Positions 33,057 through 38,441 of a stretch of 38,441 bases of DNA are shown piece by piece (the stretch's first letter is position 1; each line of letters starts with the position of its first letter). The notes beneath the pieces were generated by a model that was not told where the DNA came from, made no database searches, and saw nothing but the letters and a program-made list of their open reading frames with translations. This DNA is from Chloroflexota bacterium (GTDB lineage: Bacteria; Chloroflexota; Dehalococcoidia; Lucifugimonadales; UBA3495), in contig VXOI01000127.1 of NCBI GenBank assembly GCA_009840175.1, forward strand, positions 1 to 38,441. The letters are read 5' to 3'. Made by a program: the position numbers and the translations under genes.

Positions 33057-33740
33057 TTATGCTTCGCGAATGAACGGGAATCCGTAGAGTTCCAGTAGAC
33101 GCATAGCCTCGGCGTCATTGCGCGCGGTTGTGGCGATGGTCACCTGGAGTCCGCGGATCCGGTCAATGGAGTTGTAGTCAATTTCCGGGAAGATAATCTG
33201 TTCCCGGATTCCTATGGAAAAATTGCCCCGGCCGTCCATACCCCGCCTGGGAATGCCGCGGAAGTCGCGGATACGAGGCAGGGCGGTGTTCACCAACCGG
33301 TCCATGAAGTGATACATTCGGTCGCCTCGCAAGGTAACGGCGGCGCCGATGGCGTTCCCTTGCCGAATCTTGAAGCCGGCGATGGACTTGCGGGCGCGGG
33401 TGGTTATGGGTTTCTGACCGCTGATGGAGGTCAAGTCCTGGGTGGCCGCTTCCAGGGCGCGCCCGTTGACCAAGGCTTCGCCGAGGCCGATGTTCAGCAC
33501 AATCTTCTGGAGGCGAGGAACCTCCATAGTGTTGGCGTAGTTGAATTCCCGCATCATCTGCGGGACGATTTCGTTGCGGAACCGCTCTTTCAGCCTGGGA
33601 ACCGGAGGCCCGCTTTCAGCGGCTGCTACTGCGGCCGCAGAGCCCCCTCCTCCGCGCTGACGCCTGGAGCGACCACCGCCGCTCCCTCCCTCCGAAGGTT
33701 GAGCTTCCGTTTCCACTTGCTGTGTTTCGTCATCGAGCAT
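33057..33740 (-). CDS. rplE: 50S ribosomal protein L5 with low-complexity N-terminal extension
   Basis: A 227-residue L5, against about 180 usually. The L5 core begins near residue 48 (PRLKERFRNEIVPQMMREF) and contains VPRLQKIVLNIGLGEA, LTSISGQKPITTRARKSIAGFK, and DFRGIPRRGMDGRGNFSIGI. The first 47 residues are low-complexity (acidic start, then Gly/Ser/Arg, then Ala). L5 binds 5S rRNA and contacts S13. The start overlaps the end of rplX by 11 nt, so the extension is tied to the overlapping start. Confidence 0.95.
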   Translation of the reverse strand: MLDDETQQVETEAQPSEGGSGGGRSRRQRGGGGSAAAVAAAESGPPVPRLKERFRNEIVPQMMREFNYANTMEVPRLQKIVLNIGLGEALVNGRALEAATQDLTSISGQKPITTRARKSIAGFKIRQGNAIGAAVTLRGDRMYHFMDRLVNTALPRIRDFRGIPRRGMDGRGNFSIGIREQIIFPEIDYNSIDRIRGLQVTIATTARNDAEAMRLLELYGFPFIREA

Positions 33741-34050
33741 CGTCGATCACTTCCTGGCACTTAGGGCAACTTCGCACCCTGACCCCGGTCTCCAGAAAGG
33801 TGATTCGGGGCCTGATTGGCTGGTTGCACTTATTGCAAATAAGTATCACGTTAGACACGTGCAGCGGAGCTTCCATCTGGATGCGGCCCGACTGACGGAC
33901 TCCAGGGCGGGCACGCATGTGCTTGGTGACGATATTGACTCCCTCGACCACCACCTGGTCCTTGCGGGGATACTGGCGCTCCACTCGCCCGGTCTTCCCT
34001 TTGTCCCTGCCGGCAGTCACCAGTACTGTATCGCCTGTGCGGATACGCAT
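33730..34050 (-). CDS. rplX: 50S ribosomal protein L24 with zinc-ribbon cysteines
   Basis: A 106-residue L24, an early 50S assembly initiator. The KOW motif is IRTGDTVLVTAGRDKGKTGRVERQYPRKDQVVVEGVN. The C-terminus has two CxxC pairs (ICNKC and SCPKC), a zinc-binding variant. It overlaps rplN by 1 nt and rplE by 11 nt. Confidence 0.96.
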   Translation of the reverse strand: MRIRTGDTVLVTAGRDKGKTGRVERQYPRKDQVVVEGVNIVTKHMRARPGVRQSGRIQMEAPLHVSNVILICNKCNQPIRPRITFLETGVRVRSCPKCQEVIDDAR

Positions 34051-34418
34051 TACACCACCTCCGGGGCCAGTGAGACGATGCGCATGAAACCCCGCTCCCG
34101 CAGTTCGCGGGCCACTGGTCCGAAAATGCGAGTGCCCCGTGGGTTGAGATTCTCTTGTATCAGCACCGCGGCGTTGTCGTCGAACTTGATATAGGTTCCG
34201 TCGGGGCGCTTGTGGCCTTGGGCCTGACGGATGACGACGGCGCGAACGACGTCGCCCTTGCGCACCGGCGAGTTAGGCGCGGCTTCACGGACGTTGCAGA
34301 CTACAACATCGCCGACGCTGGCGTACTTGCGGCGGCTGCTGCCCGGAATGTTTATCAGACGGATAACCTTAGCGCCGCTGTTGTCCGCCACCGTCAGCCT
34401 GGTATAGGTCTGGATCAT
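34050..34418 (-). CDS. rplN: 50S ribosomal protein L14
   Basis: A 122-residue L14, highly conserved at the 30S-50S interface. Seen: [62 protein letters not shown], and [29 protein letters not shown]. Confidence 0.98.
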   Translation of the reverse strand: MIQTYTRLTVADNSGAKVIRLINIPGSSRRKYASVGDVVVCNVREAAPNSPVRKGDVVRAVVIRQAQGHKRPDGTYIKFDDNAAVLIQENLNPRGTRIFGPVARELRERGFMRIVSLAPEVV

Positions 34419-34436
34419 TCCCTATTTCCCCTTGGC

Positions 34437-34476
34437 CTGAACTGTGAATCCCGTAATCCCGTGAAACATAGTTCAG
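34437..34476 (-). repeat. CTGAACTGTG inverted repeat between rpsQ and rplN
   Basis: The arms CTGAACTGTG (34437-34446) and CATAGTTCAG (34467-34476) are complementary at 9 of 10 positions. The same word occurs at 13447-13456 and 13522-13531 in the repeat-rich region. The right arm overlaps the TGA stop codon of rpsQ. Confidence 0.6.
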
Positions 34477-34895
34477 TCGTCCTCTTCGTCCTCGAACTCT
34501 CCATTGACCGCTGTGAGTTGGTCGAGAATATCCGGGTCAATGTCTTCGTCCAATTCCAAGAGAGTATCTTCAATTTCCGGTTCAGCGACGGCGGTAGCGG
34601 CGTCGCCCTCCAGTTCAATCGGGCGGACTTCGGCCACCTGTCGCCGCTCGAGGATTTCCAACAGCCGCCAGTGCTTGGTCTTTGATATCGGCCGGGTTTC
34701 TTCAATGCGAACCACATCGCCCAACTGGCACTGGTTCTCCGGGTCATGGACATAGAAGCGGGCCACCCGGCGCACCTGCTTGTGGTAGAGACGATGGCGC
34801 TGCTTCCATACCATTTCCACCACGGCTGTCTTGTCCTGCTTGACCCGCACAACGGACCCCGTGCGGACCTTTCGTCTTGCTCGGGCAGTAACCAC
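34473..34895 (-). CDS. rpsQ: 30S ribosomal protein S17 with acidic C-terminal extension
   Basis: A 140-residue S17, against about 85 normally. The OB-fold core (about 8-85) reads RKVRTGSVVRVKQDKTAVVEM, KQVRRVARFYVHDPENQCQLGDVVRIEETRPISKTKHWRL. About 55 residues follow, strongly acidic and ending EFEDEEDD. The start is a GTG overlapping the rpmC stop by one base. Such tails are not part of the usual S17, which binds 16S rRNA. Confidence 0.95.
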   Translation of the reverse strand: MVTARARRKVRTGSVVRVKQDKTAVVEMVWKQRHRLYHKQVRRVARFYVHDPENQCQLGDVVRIEETRPISKTKHWRLLEILERRQVAEVRPIELEGDAATAVAEPEIEDTLLELDEDIDPDILDQLTAVNGEFEDEEDD

Positions 34896-35095
34896 TAGCG
34901 GCCCTCCAACATCTGCCGCTCGCGGATAACAGTACGCAGGCGGGCGATGGTTTTGCGAACGGACGCAGGCTCATTGGAATTGGGAAGCTGGTTGGTCGCG
35001 GCTCTGAACCTCAGGTTCATCAGCTCGCGGCCCGCCTTTTCCAACTCCTCCTGGAGCTGCTCGTCGCTCAGTTCTCTAACTTCGTGTATACGCAT
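34895..35095 (-). CDS. rpmC: 50S ribosomal protein L29
   Basis: A 66-residue two-helix protein at the tunnel exit: MRIHEVRELSDEQLQEELEK, then AGRELMNLRFRAATNQLPN and a second basic helix (IARLRTVIRERQMLEGR). It lies between rplP (6-nt gap) and rpsQ. Confidence 0.96.
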   Translation of the reverse strand: MRIHEVRELSDEQLQEELEKAGRELMNLRFRAATNQLPNSNEPASVRKTIARLRTVIRERQMLEGR

Positions 35096-35101
35096 AATCA
35101 G

Positions 35102-35545
35102 CTAGGCGACGGCGGCATTGCTGGCGGCGGTAGCCAGCCGGTCGCGAAAAACGGTTTTGGTAGCCAGTGGTAGCTTTTGTGCAGCGAGGCGCAAGGCTTC
35201 GACTGCGTCGTCCTGGGGCACGCCAGCGACCTCAAACATGATACGGCCCGGCTTGACTACGGCAACCCAGTAGTCCACCGCCGCCTTGCCGCCGCCCATT
35301 CGGGTCTCGGCAGGCTTCTTGCTCACCGACTTATCGGGAAACACCCGTACCCAGACTTGCCCGCCGCGCCTCAGGTGGCGAGTGACTGCGATGCGGGCCG
35401 ACTCTATCTGCCGGGCCGTTATCCAACCGGGTTCCATGGCTTTCAGGCCCACCTCGCCCGCGTTTACGCTGCTGCCGGTGACAGCGGCGCCGCGCATTCG
35501 CCCGCGGAACTGCTTCCTGTACTTGGTGCGCTTTGGTTGCAGCAT
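35102..35545 (-). CDS. rplP: 50S ribosomal protein L16
   Basis: A 147-residue L16. Seen: [66 protein letters not shown], then [10 protein letters not shown] and [18 protein letters not shown]16 organises the A-site region of the 50S subunit. It is separated from rpsC by 68 nt containing a dispersed repeat. Confidence 0.97.
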   Translation of the reverse strand: MLQPKRTKYRKQFRGRMRGAAVTGSSVNAGEVGLKAMEPGWITARQIESARIAVTRHLRRGGQVWVRVFPDKSVSKKPAETRMGGGKAAVDYWVAVVKPGRIMFEVAGVPQDDAVEALRLAAQKLPLATKTVFRDRLATAASNAAVA

Positions 35546-35565
35546 TGAATTTCTCCCGTTACTTT

Positions 35566-35595
35566 CCCGTCATTCCCGGCAGCCGCGGGAACCCA
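35566..35595 (-). repeat. Dispersed GCGGGAATGACGG-type repeat between rpsC and rplP
   Basis: On the minus strand, GTTCCCGCGG-CT-GCCGGGAATGACGGG is a variant of the hairpin family at 12227-12253, lying in the 68-nt rpsC-rplP gap. It probably inserted here, since most other gaps in this operon are short. Confidence 0.6.
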
Positions 35596-35613
35596 TTTGG
35601 AAGATACGTCTTG

Positions 35614-36357
35614 TTAATCCACGTCCTGGTCCAGCAGTTGCTCCAGATCAACGTCCGGGTCGCCTGCCTGGACGGTGACTTCGATGGTTTCCAATTCAGC
35701 GGCTTCCTCAGCCTGGGTTGGCATTACCTCGCCGGTGTAAACCCAGACTTTGACGCCGACCCTTCCCATTATGGTGTGGGCTTCTGCGAGGGCATAGTCA
35801 ATATCGGCCCTGAGAGTATGGAGGGGCACCTGCCCCATCATCATCTTCTCGGTGCGGGCGATTTCCGATCCGGATATGCGGCCCTTCACGATTATCTTGA
35901 TGCCTTCGGCCCCGGCCTGCATGGCCCGCTGGGCTGCCTGGCGCATTGCGCGGCGGTAGGCCACCCGGCGCTCCAATTGGTCGGCGACATTGCGGGCGAC
36001 CAGATAGGCGTTCAACTCCGGCTGCTCGATTTCCATGATATTGAGCTGGACACGGCTGCGAGTGATTGACTCGAGCTTTGCCCGCAGGTTCTTCACTCTC
36101 TCGCCGTCACGCCCGATGAGTATGCCGGGGCGGGCGGAGTGTATGTTGATAACGCTGTCCTGTGCCCCCCGGTCAATTTCTACTCTGGCTATGCCGGCGT
36201 CGGAAAAGGCCCGGTACTCGTTGCGGACGCAATCCCGCAAGTCCAAGTCTTCCTTGACCAGGCTGCGATATGCGGAGCCGTTGGACGCGTACCAGTGGGC
36301 CTTCCAGTCCTTGATTATGCCCAGCCGAAAGCCGTATGGATGGGTTTTATGTCCCAT
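35614..36357 (-). CDS. rpsC: 30S ribosomal protein S3
   Basis: A 247-residue S3 at the mRNA entry side. Seen: MGHKTHPYGFRLGIIKDWKA, the KH-type ARPGILIGRDGERVKNLRAKLE, RRVAYRRAMRQAAQRAMQAGAEGIKIIVKGRISGSEIAR and TIMGRVGVKVWVYTGEV. The tail after that is acidic (EEAAELETIEVTVQAGDPDVDLEQL). The start at 36357 is the standard one; its ribosome site GAGGGTGAGGG belongs to a dispersed repeat. Confidence 0.97.
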   Translation of the reverse strand: MGHKTHPYGFRLGIIKDWKAHWYASNGSAYRSLVKEDLDLRDCVRNEYRAFSDAGIARVEIDRGAQDSVINIHSARPGILIGRDGERVKNLRAKLESITRSRVQLNIMEIEQPELNAYLVARNVADQLERRVAYRRAMRQAAQRAMQAGAEGIKIIVKGRISGSEIARTEKMMMGQVPLHTLRADIDYALAEAHTIMGRVGVKVWVYTGEVMPTQAEEAAELETIEVTVQAGDPDVDLEQLLDQDVD

Positions 36358-36384
36358 AACCCTCACCCTCTCCCTGAGGGAGAG
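36358..36384 (-). repeat. Dispersed CTCTCCCTCAGGGAGAGGG repeat directly before rpsC
   Basis: On the minus strand the palindrome CTCTCCCTCAGGGAGAG continues as GGTGAGGGTT and ends at the rpsC ATG. It belongs to the family at 2246-2280. The copy both fills the rplV-rpsC gap and provides the rpsC ribosome-binding site. Confidence 0.75.
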
Positions 36385-36395
36385 AAAAAAAATTG

Positions 36396-36737
36396 CTATT
36401 CCTCGTCTTCGTCCACCACCACGGTAACGTGGCTGCTGCGCTTGGTGATGCGGCCGATGCGGCCCCTGGCCCTGGGGCGGAACCGCTTCAGCGAGGCCGC
36501 GTTGTCTGCGGTAATGTGGATGATGCGCAGATTGTCCCGGTCCATCAGCATATTGTTTTCCGCGTTGGCCGCGGCTGATTGGACTACTTTGGCAACAGAC
36601 TTGGCCCAAGGAGAAGGCAAAAACCGGAGCGTGTCCAGCGCGTCGTCAACGCGCTGGCCGCGAACCAGGTCCAAAATTGGCTTCAGCCTCTTCTGGGAGG
36701 CTCCTAGCTGTTTTGCTACGGCGCGTACTGGTGGCAA
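36396..36737 (-). CDS. rplV: 50S ribosomal protein L22
   Basis: A 113-residue L22, which lines the exit tunnel. Seen: RAVAKQLGASQKRLKPILDLVRGQ, DALDTLRFLPSPWAKSVAKVVQSAAANAEN, then the hairpin region SLKRFRPRARGRIGRITKRSSHVTVVV and a short acidic end DEDEE. It is 4 nt after rpsS. Confidence 0.97.
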   Translation of the reverse strand: MPPVRAVAKQLGASQKRLKPILDLVRGQRVDDALDTLRFLPSPWAKSVAKVVQSAAANAENNMLMDRDNLRIIHITADNAASLKRFRPRARGRIGRITKRSSHVTVVVDEDEE

Positions 36738-36741
36738 GTTG

Positions 36742-37026
36742 TTACCTCACCCTGCTGGAGCGTTCAGAGCGGGCCACATGGCCTCTGTATGTCCGCGTCG
36801 GCGAAAACTCGCCGAGACGGTGGCCCACCATGTTCTCGGTGACGAACACCGGAACATGCCGGCGCCCGTCGTGAACCCCGATGGTCAACCCCACCATTTC
36901 GGGCATAATCATCGAAGCCCGAGACCAAGTGCGTATGACCGTATTGGCCCCGGTGCGTTGCACCTGCTCCACTTTCTTCATCAATTTGGGATGTACGTAT
37001 GGCCCCTTCTTGATTGAACGGGACAT
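36742..37026 (-). CDS. rpsS: 30S ribosomal protein S19
   Basis: A 94-residue S19: [73 protein letters not shown] start at 37026, where AGGAG precedes the ATG; the frame extends upstream but overlaps rplB. It begins 1 nt after the rplB stop. Confidence 0.97.
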   Translation of the reverse strand: MSRSIKKGPYVHPKLMKKVEQVQRTGANTVIRTWSRASMIMPEMVGLTIGVHDGRRHVPVFVTENMVGHRLGEFSPTRTYRGHVARSERSSRVR

Positions 37027-37027
37027 T

Positions 37028-37861
37028 CTAGCGTCTCCTGCCGCGGCGCACGATAAACTTGCTGGACGCCTTCTTCTTGTTGCGGGTCTTGTAGCCAAGG
37101 GTAGGTTTACCCCAGGGAGTCTTGGGCCCCGGCATTCCTATCGGCGAGCGACCTTCCCCGCCACCGTGGGGGTGGTCTACAGGATTCTTCGCCACGCCCC
37201 GAACATGAGGCCGTCGGCCCATGTGCCGTGACGCCCCGGCCTTACCCAAGCTCTCATTCTTGTGGTCTGGGTTGGATAGCTGCCCGATGCTGGCGCGGCA
37301 GCGCAGCAGAATTCGGCGCATCTGCCCGGAAGGCAGGCGTATCAAGACGTACTCGCCCTCGCGGGAGAGCACCTGCGCCCCGGTTCCGGCTCCGCGAACC
37401 AATTGCCCGCCGCGGCCGGGGGTCAACTCCAGGTTGTGCACCACCGTTCCGGTCGGGATGTTGGTAAGCGGCAGCGTGTTCCCCAAGCTCACCTCCGCAT
37501 CCGGCCCGGACTGGACGACATCTCCGACCGACAGGCCATGAGGAGCCAGTATGTAACTCTTTTCGCCGTCGGCATAGAAGATCAGGGCAATCCGAGTCGT
37601 CCGGTTGGGATCATACTCAATGGACTGCACTCGCGCCGGAACGCCGTCCTTCTTGCGCTTGAAGTCAACCTCACGGTACATCCGCCGGTTGCCGCCGCCT
37701 CGTCCCCGGGCCGTGATGCGGCCTCGGTTGTTGCGGCCAGCGTGGTTCTTCTTGCGGTGAATCAGGGATTTTTCCGGCTTGTTGGTGGTTAACTCCTCGA
37801 ATGAGGCACGCACCGCATTCCGGGTTCCCGGGGTTATCGGCCTGAAATTCTTCAGGGGCAT
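37028..37861 (-). CDS. rplB: 50S ribosomal protein L2
   Basis: A 277-residue L2 needed for subunit association and peptidyl transfer. Seen: [46 protein letters not shown], and the conserved [21 protein letters not shown] with the key His in HPHGGGEG. It is 11 nt after rplW. Confidence 0.98.
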   Translation of the reverse strand: MPLKNFRPITPGTRNAVRASFEELTTNKPEKSLIHRKKNHAGRNNRGRITARGRGGGNRRMYREVDFKRKKDGVPARVQSIEYDPNRTTRIALIFYADGEKSYILAPHGLSVGDVVQSGPDAEVSLGNTLPLTNIPTGTVVHNLELTPGRGGQLVRGAGTGAQVLSREGEYVLIRLPSGQMRRILLRCRASIGQLSNPDHKNESLGKAGASRHMGRRPHVRGVAKNPVDHPHGGGEGRSPIGMPGPKTPWGKPTLGYKTRNKKKASSKFIVRRGRRR

Positions 37862-37872
37862 GAGACTCTACC

Positions 37873-38157
37873 TTACAGCCCTTCTATAAGGTTAATGCGG
37901 TTGCCGGGCTTCAGGGTGACCACCGCTTTCTTGGTATCGGGCTGCTTCACCTGGCGGGGGCCGTAGCGCTTGCGCTTGCCCCTCAACTTGGAAATGTTGA
38001 CGTCCAGGACTTCGACACCGAAGTTCTTTTCCACCGCCTCCTTGACCTGAACCTTGTTGGCCCTGGGGGCGATTTCGAAAGTGTACTTCCCCGTCTCCTG
38101 GAGGATGGTGCTCTTTTCGGTAATGGTCGGTTTGACCAGAACGCGGTGAATGTCCAT
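37873..38157 (-). CDS. rplW: 50S ribosomal protein L23
   Basis: A 94-residue L23 at the tunnel exit, a docking site for trigger factor and SRP. Seen: MDIHRVLVKPTITEKSTILQ, YTFEIAPRANKVQVKEAVEKNFGVEVLDVN, KRYGPRQVKQPDTKKAVVTL. The start ATG at 38157 immediately follows the rplD stop; the longer frame from 38295 overlaps rplD and is not real. Confidence 0.97.
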   Translation of the reverse strand: MDIHRVLVKPTITEKSTILQETGKYTFEIAPRANKVQVKEAVEKNFGVEVLDVNISKLRGKRKRYGPRQVKQPDTKKAVVTLKPGNRINLIEGL

Positions 38158-38158
38158 G

Positions 38159-38441
38159 CTACTCACCGTCCTCGTCCGTGCTGACTTCCGACTCGGCCAC
38201 AGGCTCTTCCTCCGCTGTCGCCTCTGCCACGTCCACTTGCTGGTCTTCAGCGTCCTCGTCATCTGGCACGGAGAACTTGCGCCCTCGGCGACCATGAGGG
38301 TCGGAAGCCAGGCTGTCCTCGGCCCACCTTGCGGCGTCTTTGGTAATAATCAGCGTATCCCGGGAGATCAAGGGGACGGCCTTCATCTGATTTACCGGAA
38401 GAAGATATTTTTTATTGAGGTTGGTGGCGAGTTGAATAACG
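38159..38441 (-). CDS. rplD: 50S ribosomal protein L4, C-terminal part, cut by the right edge
   Basis: The minus-strand frame is open to the window edge and reads NKKYLLPVNQMKAVPLISRD, then TLIITKDAARWAEDSLAS, matching the C-terminal strand and helix of L4 (normally ending TLVITEEAV..IEE). The conserved end is followed by a long acidic extension (DEDAEDQQVDVAEATAEEEP, to EDGE). L4 reaches the exit tunnel and in E. coli represses the S10 operon. The N-terminal portion and the operon promoter lie outside. Confidence 0.9.
   Translation of the reverse strand, partial: VIQLATNLNKKYLLPVNQMKAVPLISRDTLIITKDAARWAEDSLASDPHGRRGRKFSVPDDEDAEDQQVDVAEATAEEEPVAESEVSTDEDGE

Noticed and set aside
37027-37098. 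N-terminal extension of rpsS, and likewise of rplW (38158-38295).
   Set aside because: Both extensions overlap the preceding ribosomal gene in another frame and have no homology; standard starts with good spacing exist.

Overview
The window looks like a piece of chromosome from a GC-rich, free-living bacterium, most plausibly an uncultured Chloroflexota (Dehalococcoidia/SAR202-like). I infer this from the gene content, the frequent TTG/GTG starts, the zinc-binding forms of S4, S14, L24 and L36, and the many short palindromic dispersed repeats. No 16S rRNA gene is present, so the placement is tentative.

Left part (1-13313), mixed housekeeping and accessory genes: the N-terminus of a class I glutamine-amidotransferase-like protein (left edge, minus); an interspersed repeat with a short hypothetical gene; an XdhC-family protein and a MocA-like cytidylyltransferase (molybdenum cofactor maturation); an MFS transporter and a divergent asparaginase-fold enzyme (minus); a calcineurin-type phosphoesterase; tRNA-Lys(CUU); DinB-like and DUF1801 proteins; a secreted, membrane-anchored collagen-like protein; tRNA-Leu(UAG); a CPA2 cation/proton antiporter with a cytoplasmic CBS-type tail; and a DppD/DppF-type ATPase pair with no permease in view.

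Middle (13314-21797): a repeat-rich, gene-free stretch ends in a strong promoter and a structured leader with a perfect intrinsic terminator. A co-directional S-adenosylmethionine-cycle operon follows: mtnA, mtnP, a rhodanese, ahcY and metK. Together these make SAM, hydrolyse the SAH left after methyl transfer, and cleave and isomerise the MTA left after polyamine-type reactions. After the metK terminator come a phosphohexomutase and a polysaccharide deacetylase-like gene.

Right part (21839-38441, all minus): the S10-spc-alpha ribosomal super-operon in canonical order, from rplD (cut by the right edge) through rplW, rplB, rpsS, rplV, rpsC, rplP, rpmC, rpsQ, rplN, rplX, rplE, rpsN (type Z), rpsH, rplF, rplR, rpsE, rpmD, rplO, secY, adk, map, infA, rpmJ, rpsM, rpsK, rpsD, rpoA and rplQ, then truA, rplM and rpsI. 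Several of these proteins carry unusual low-complexity or acidic extensions, and three different dispersed-repeat families sit in gaps of this otherwise compact operon.

The most interesting non-coding signals are the leader/terminator upstream of mtnA, a repeat present in two copies (324-532 and 13583-13808) whose shared reading frame looks selected, and two MITE-like palindromic elements, one flanked by a 9-bp direct repeat.
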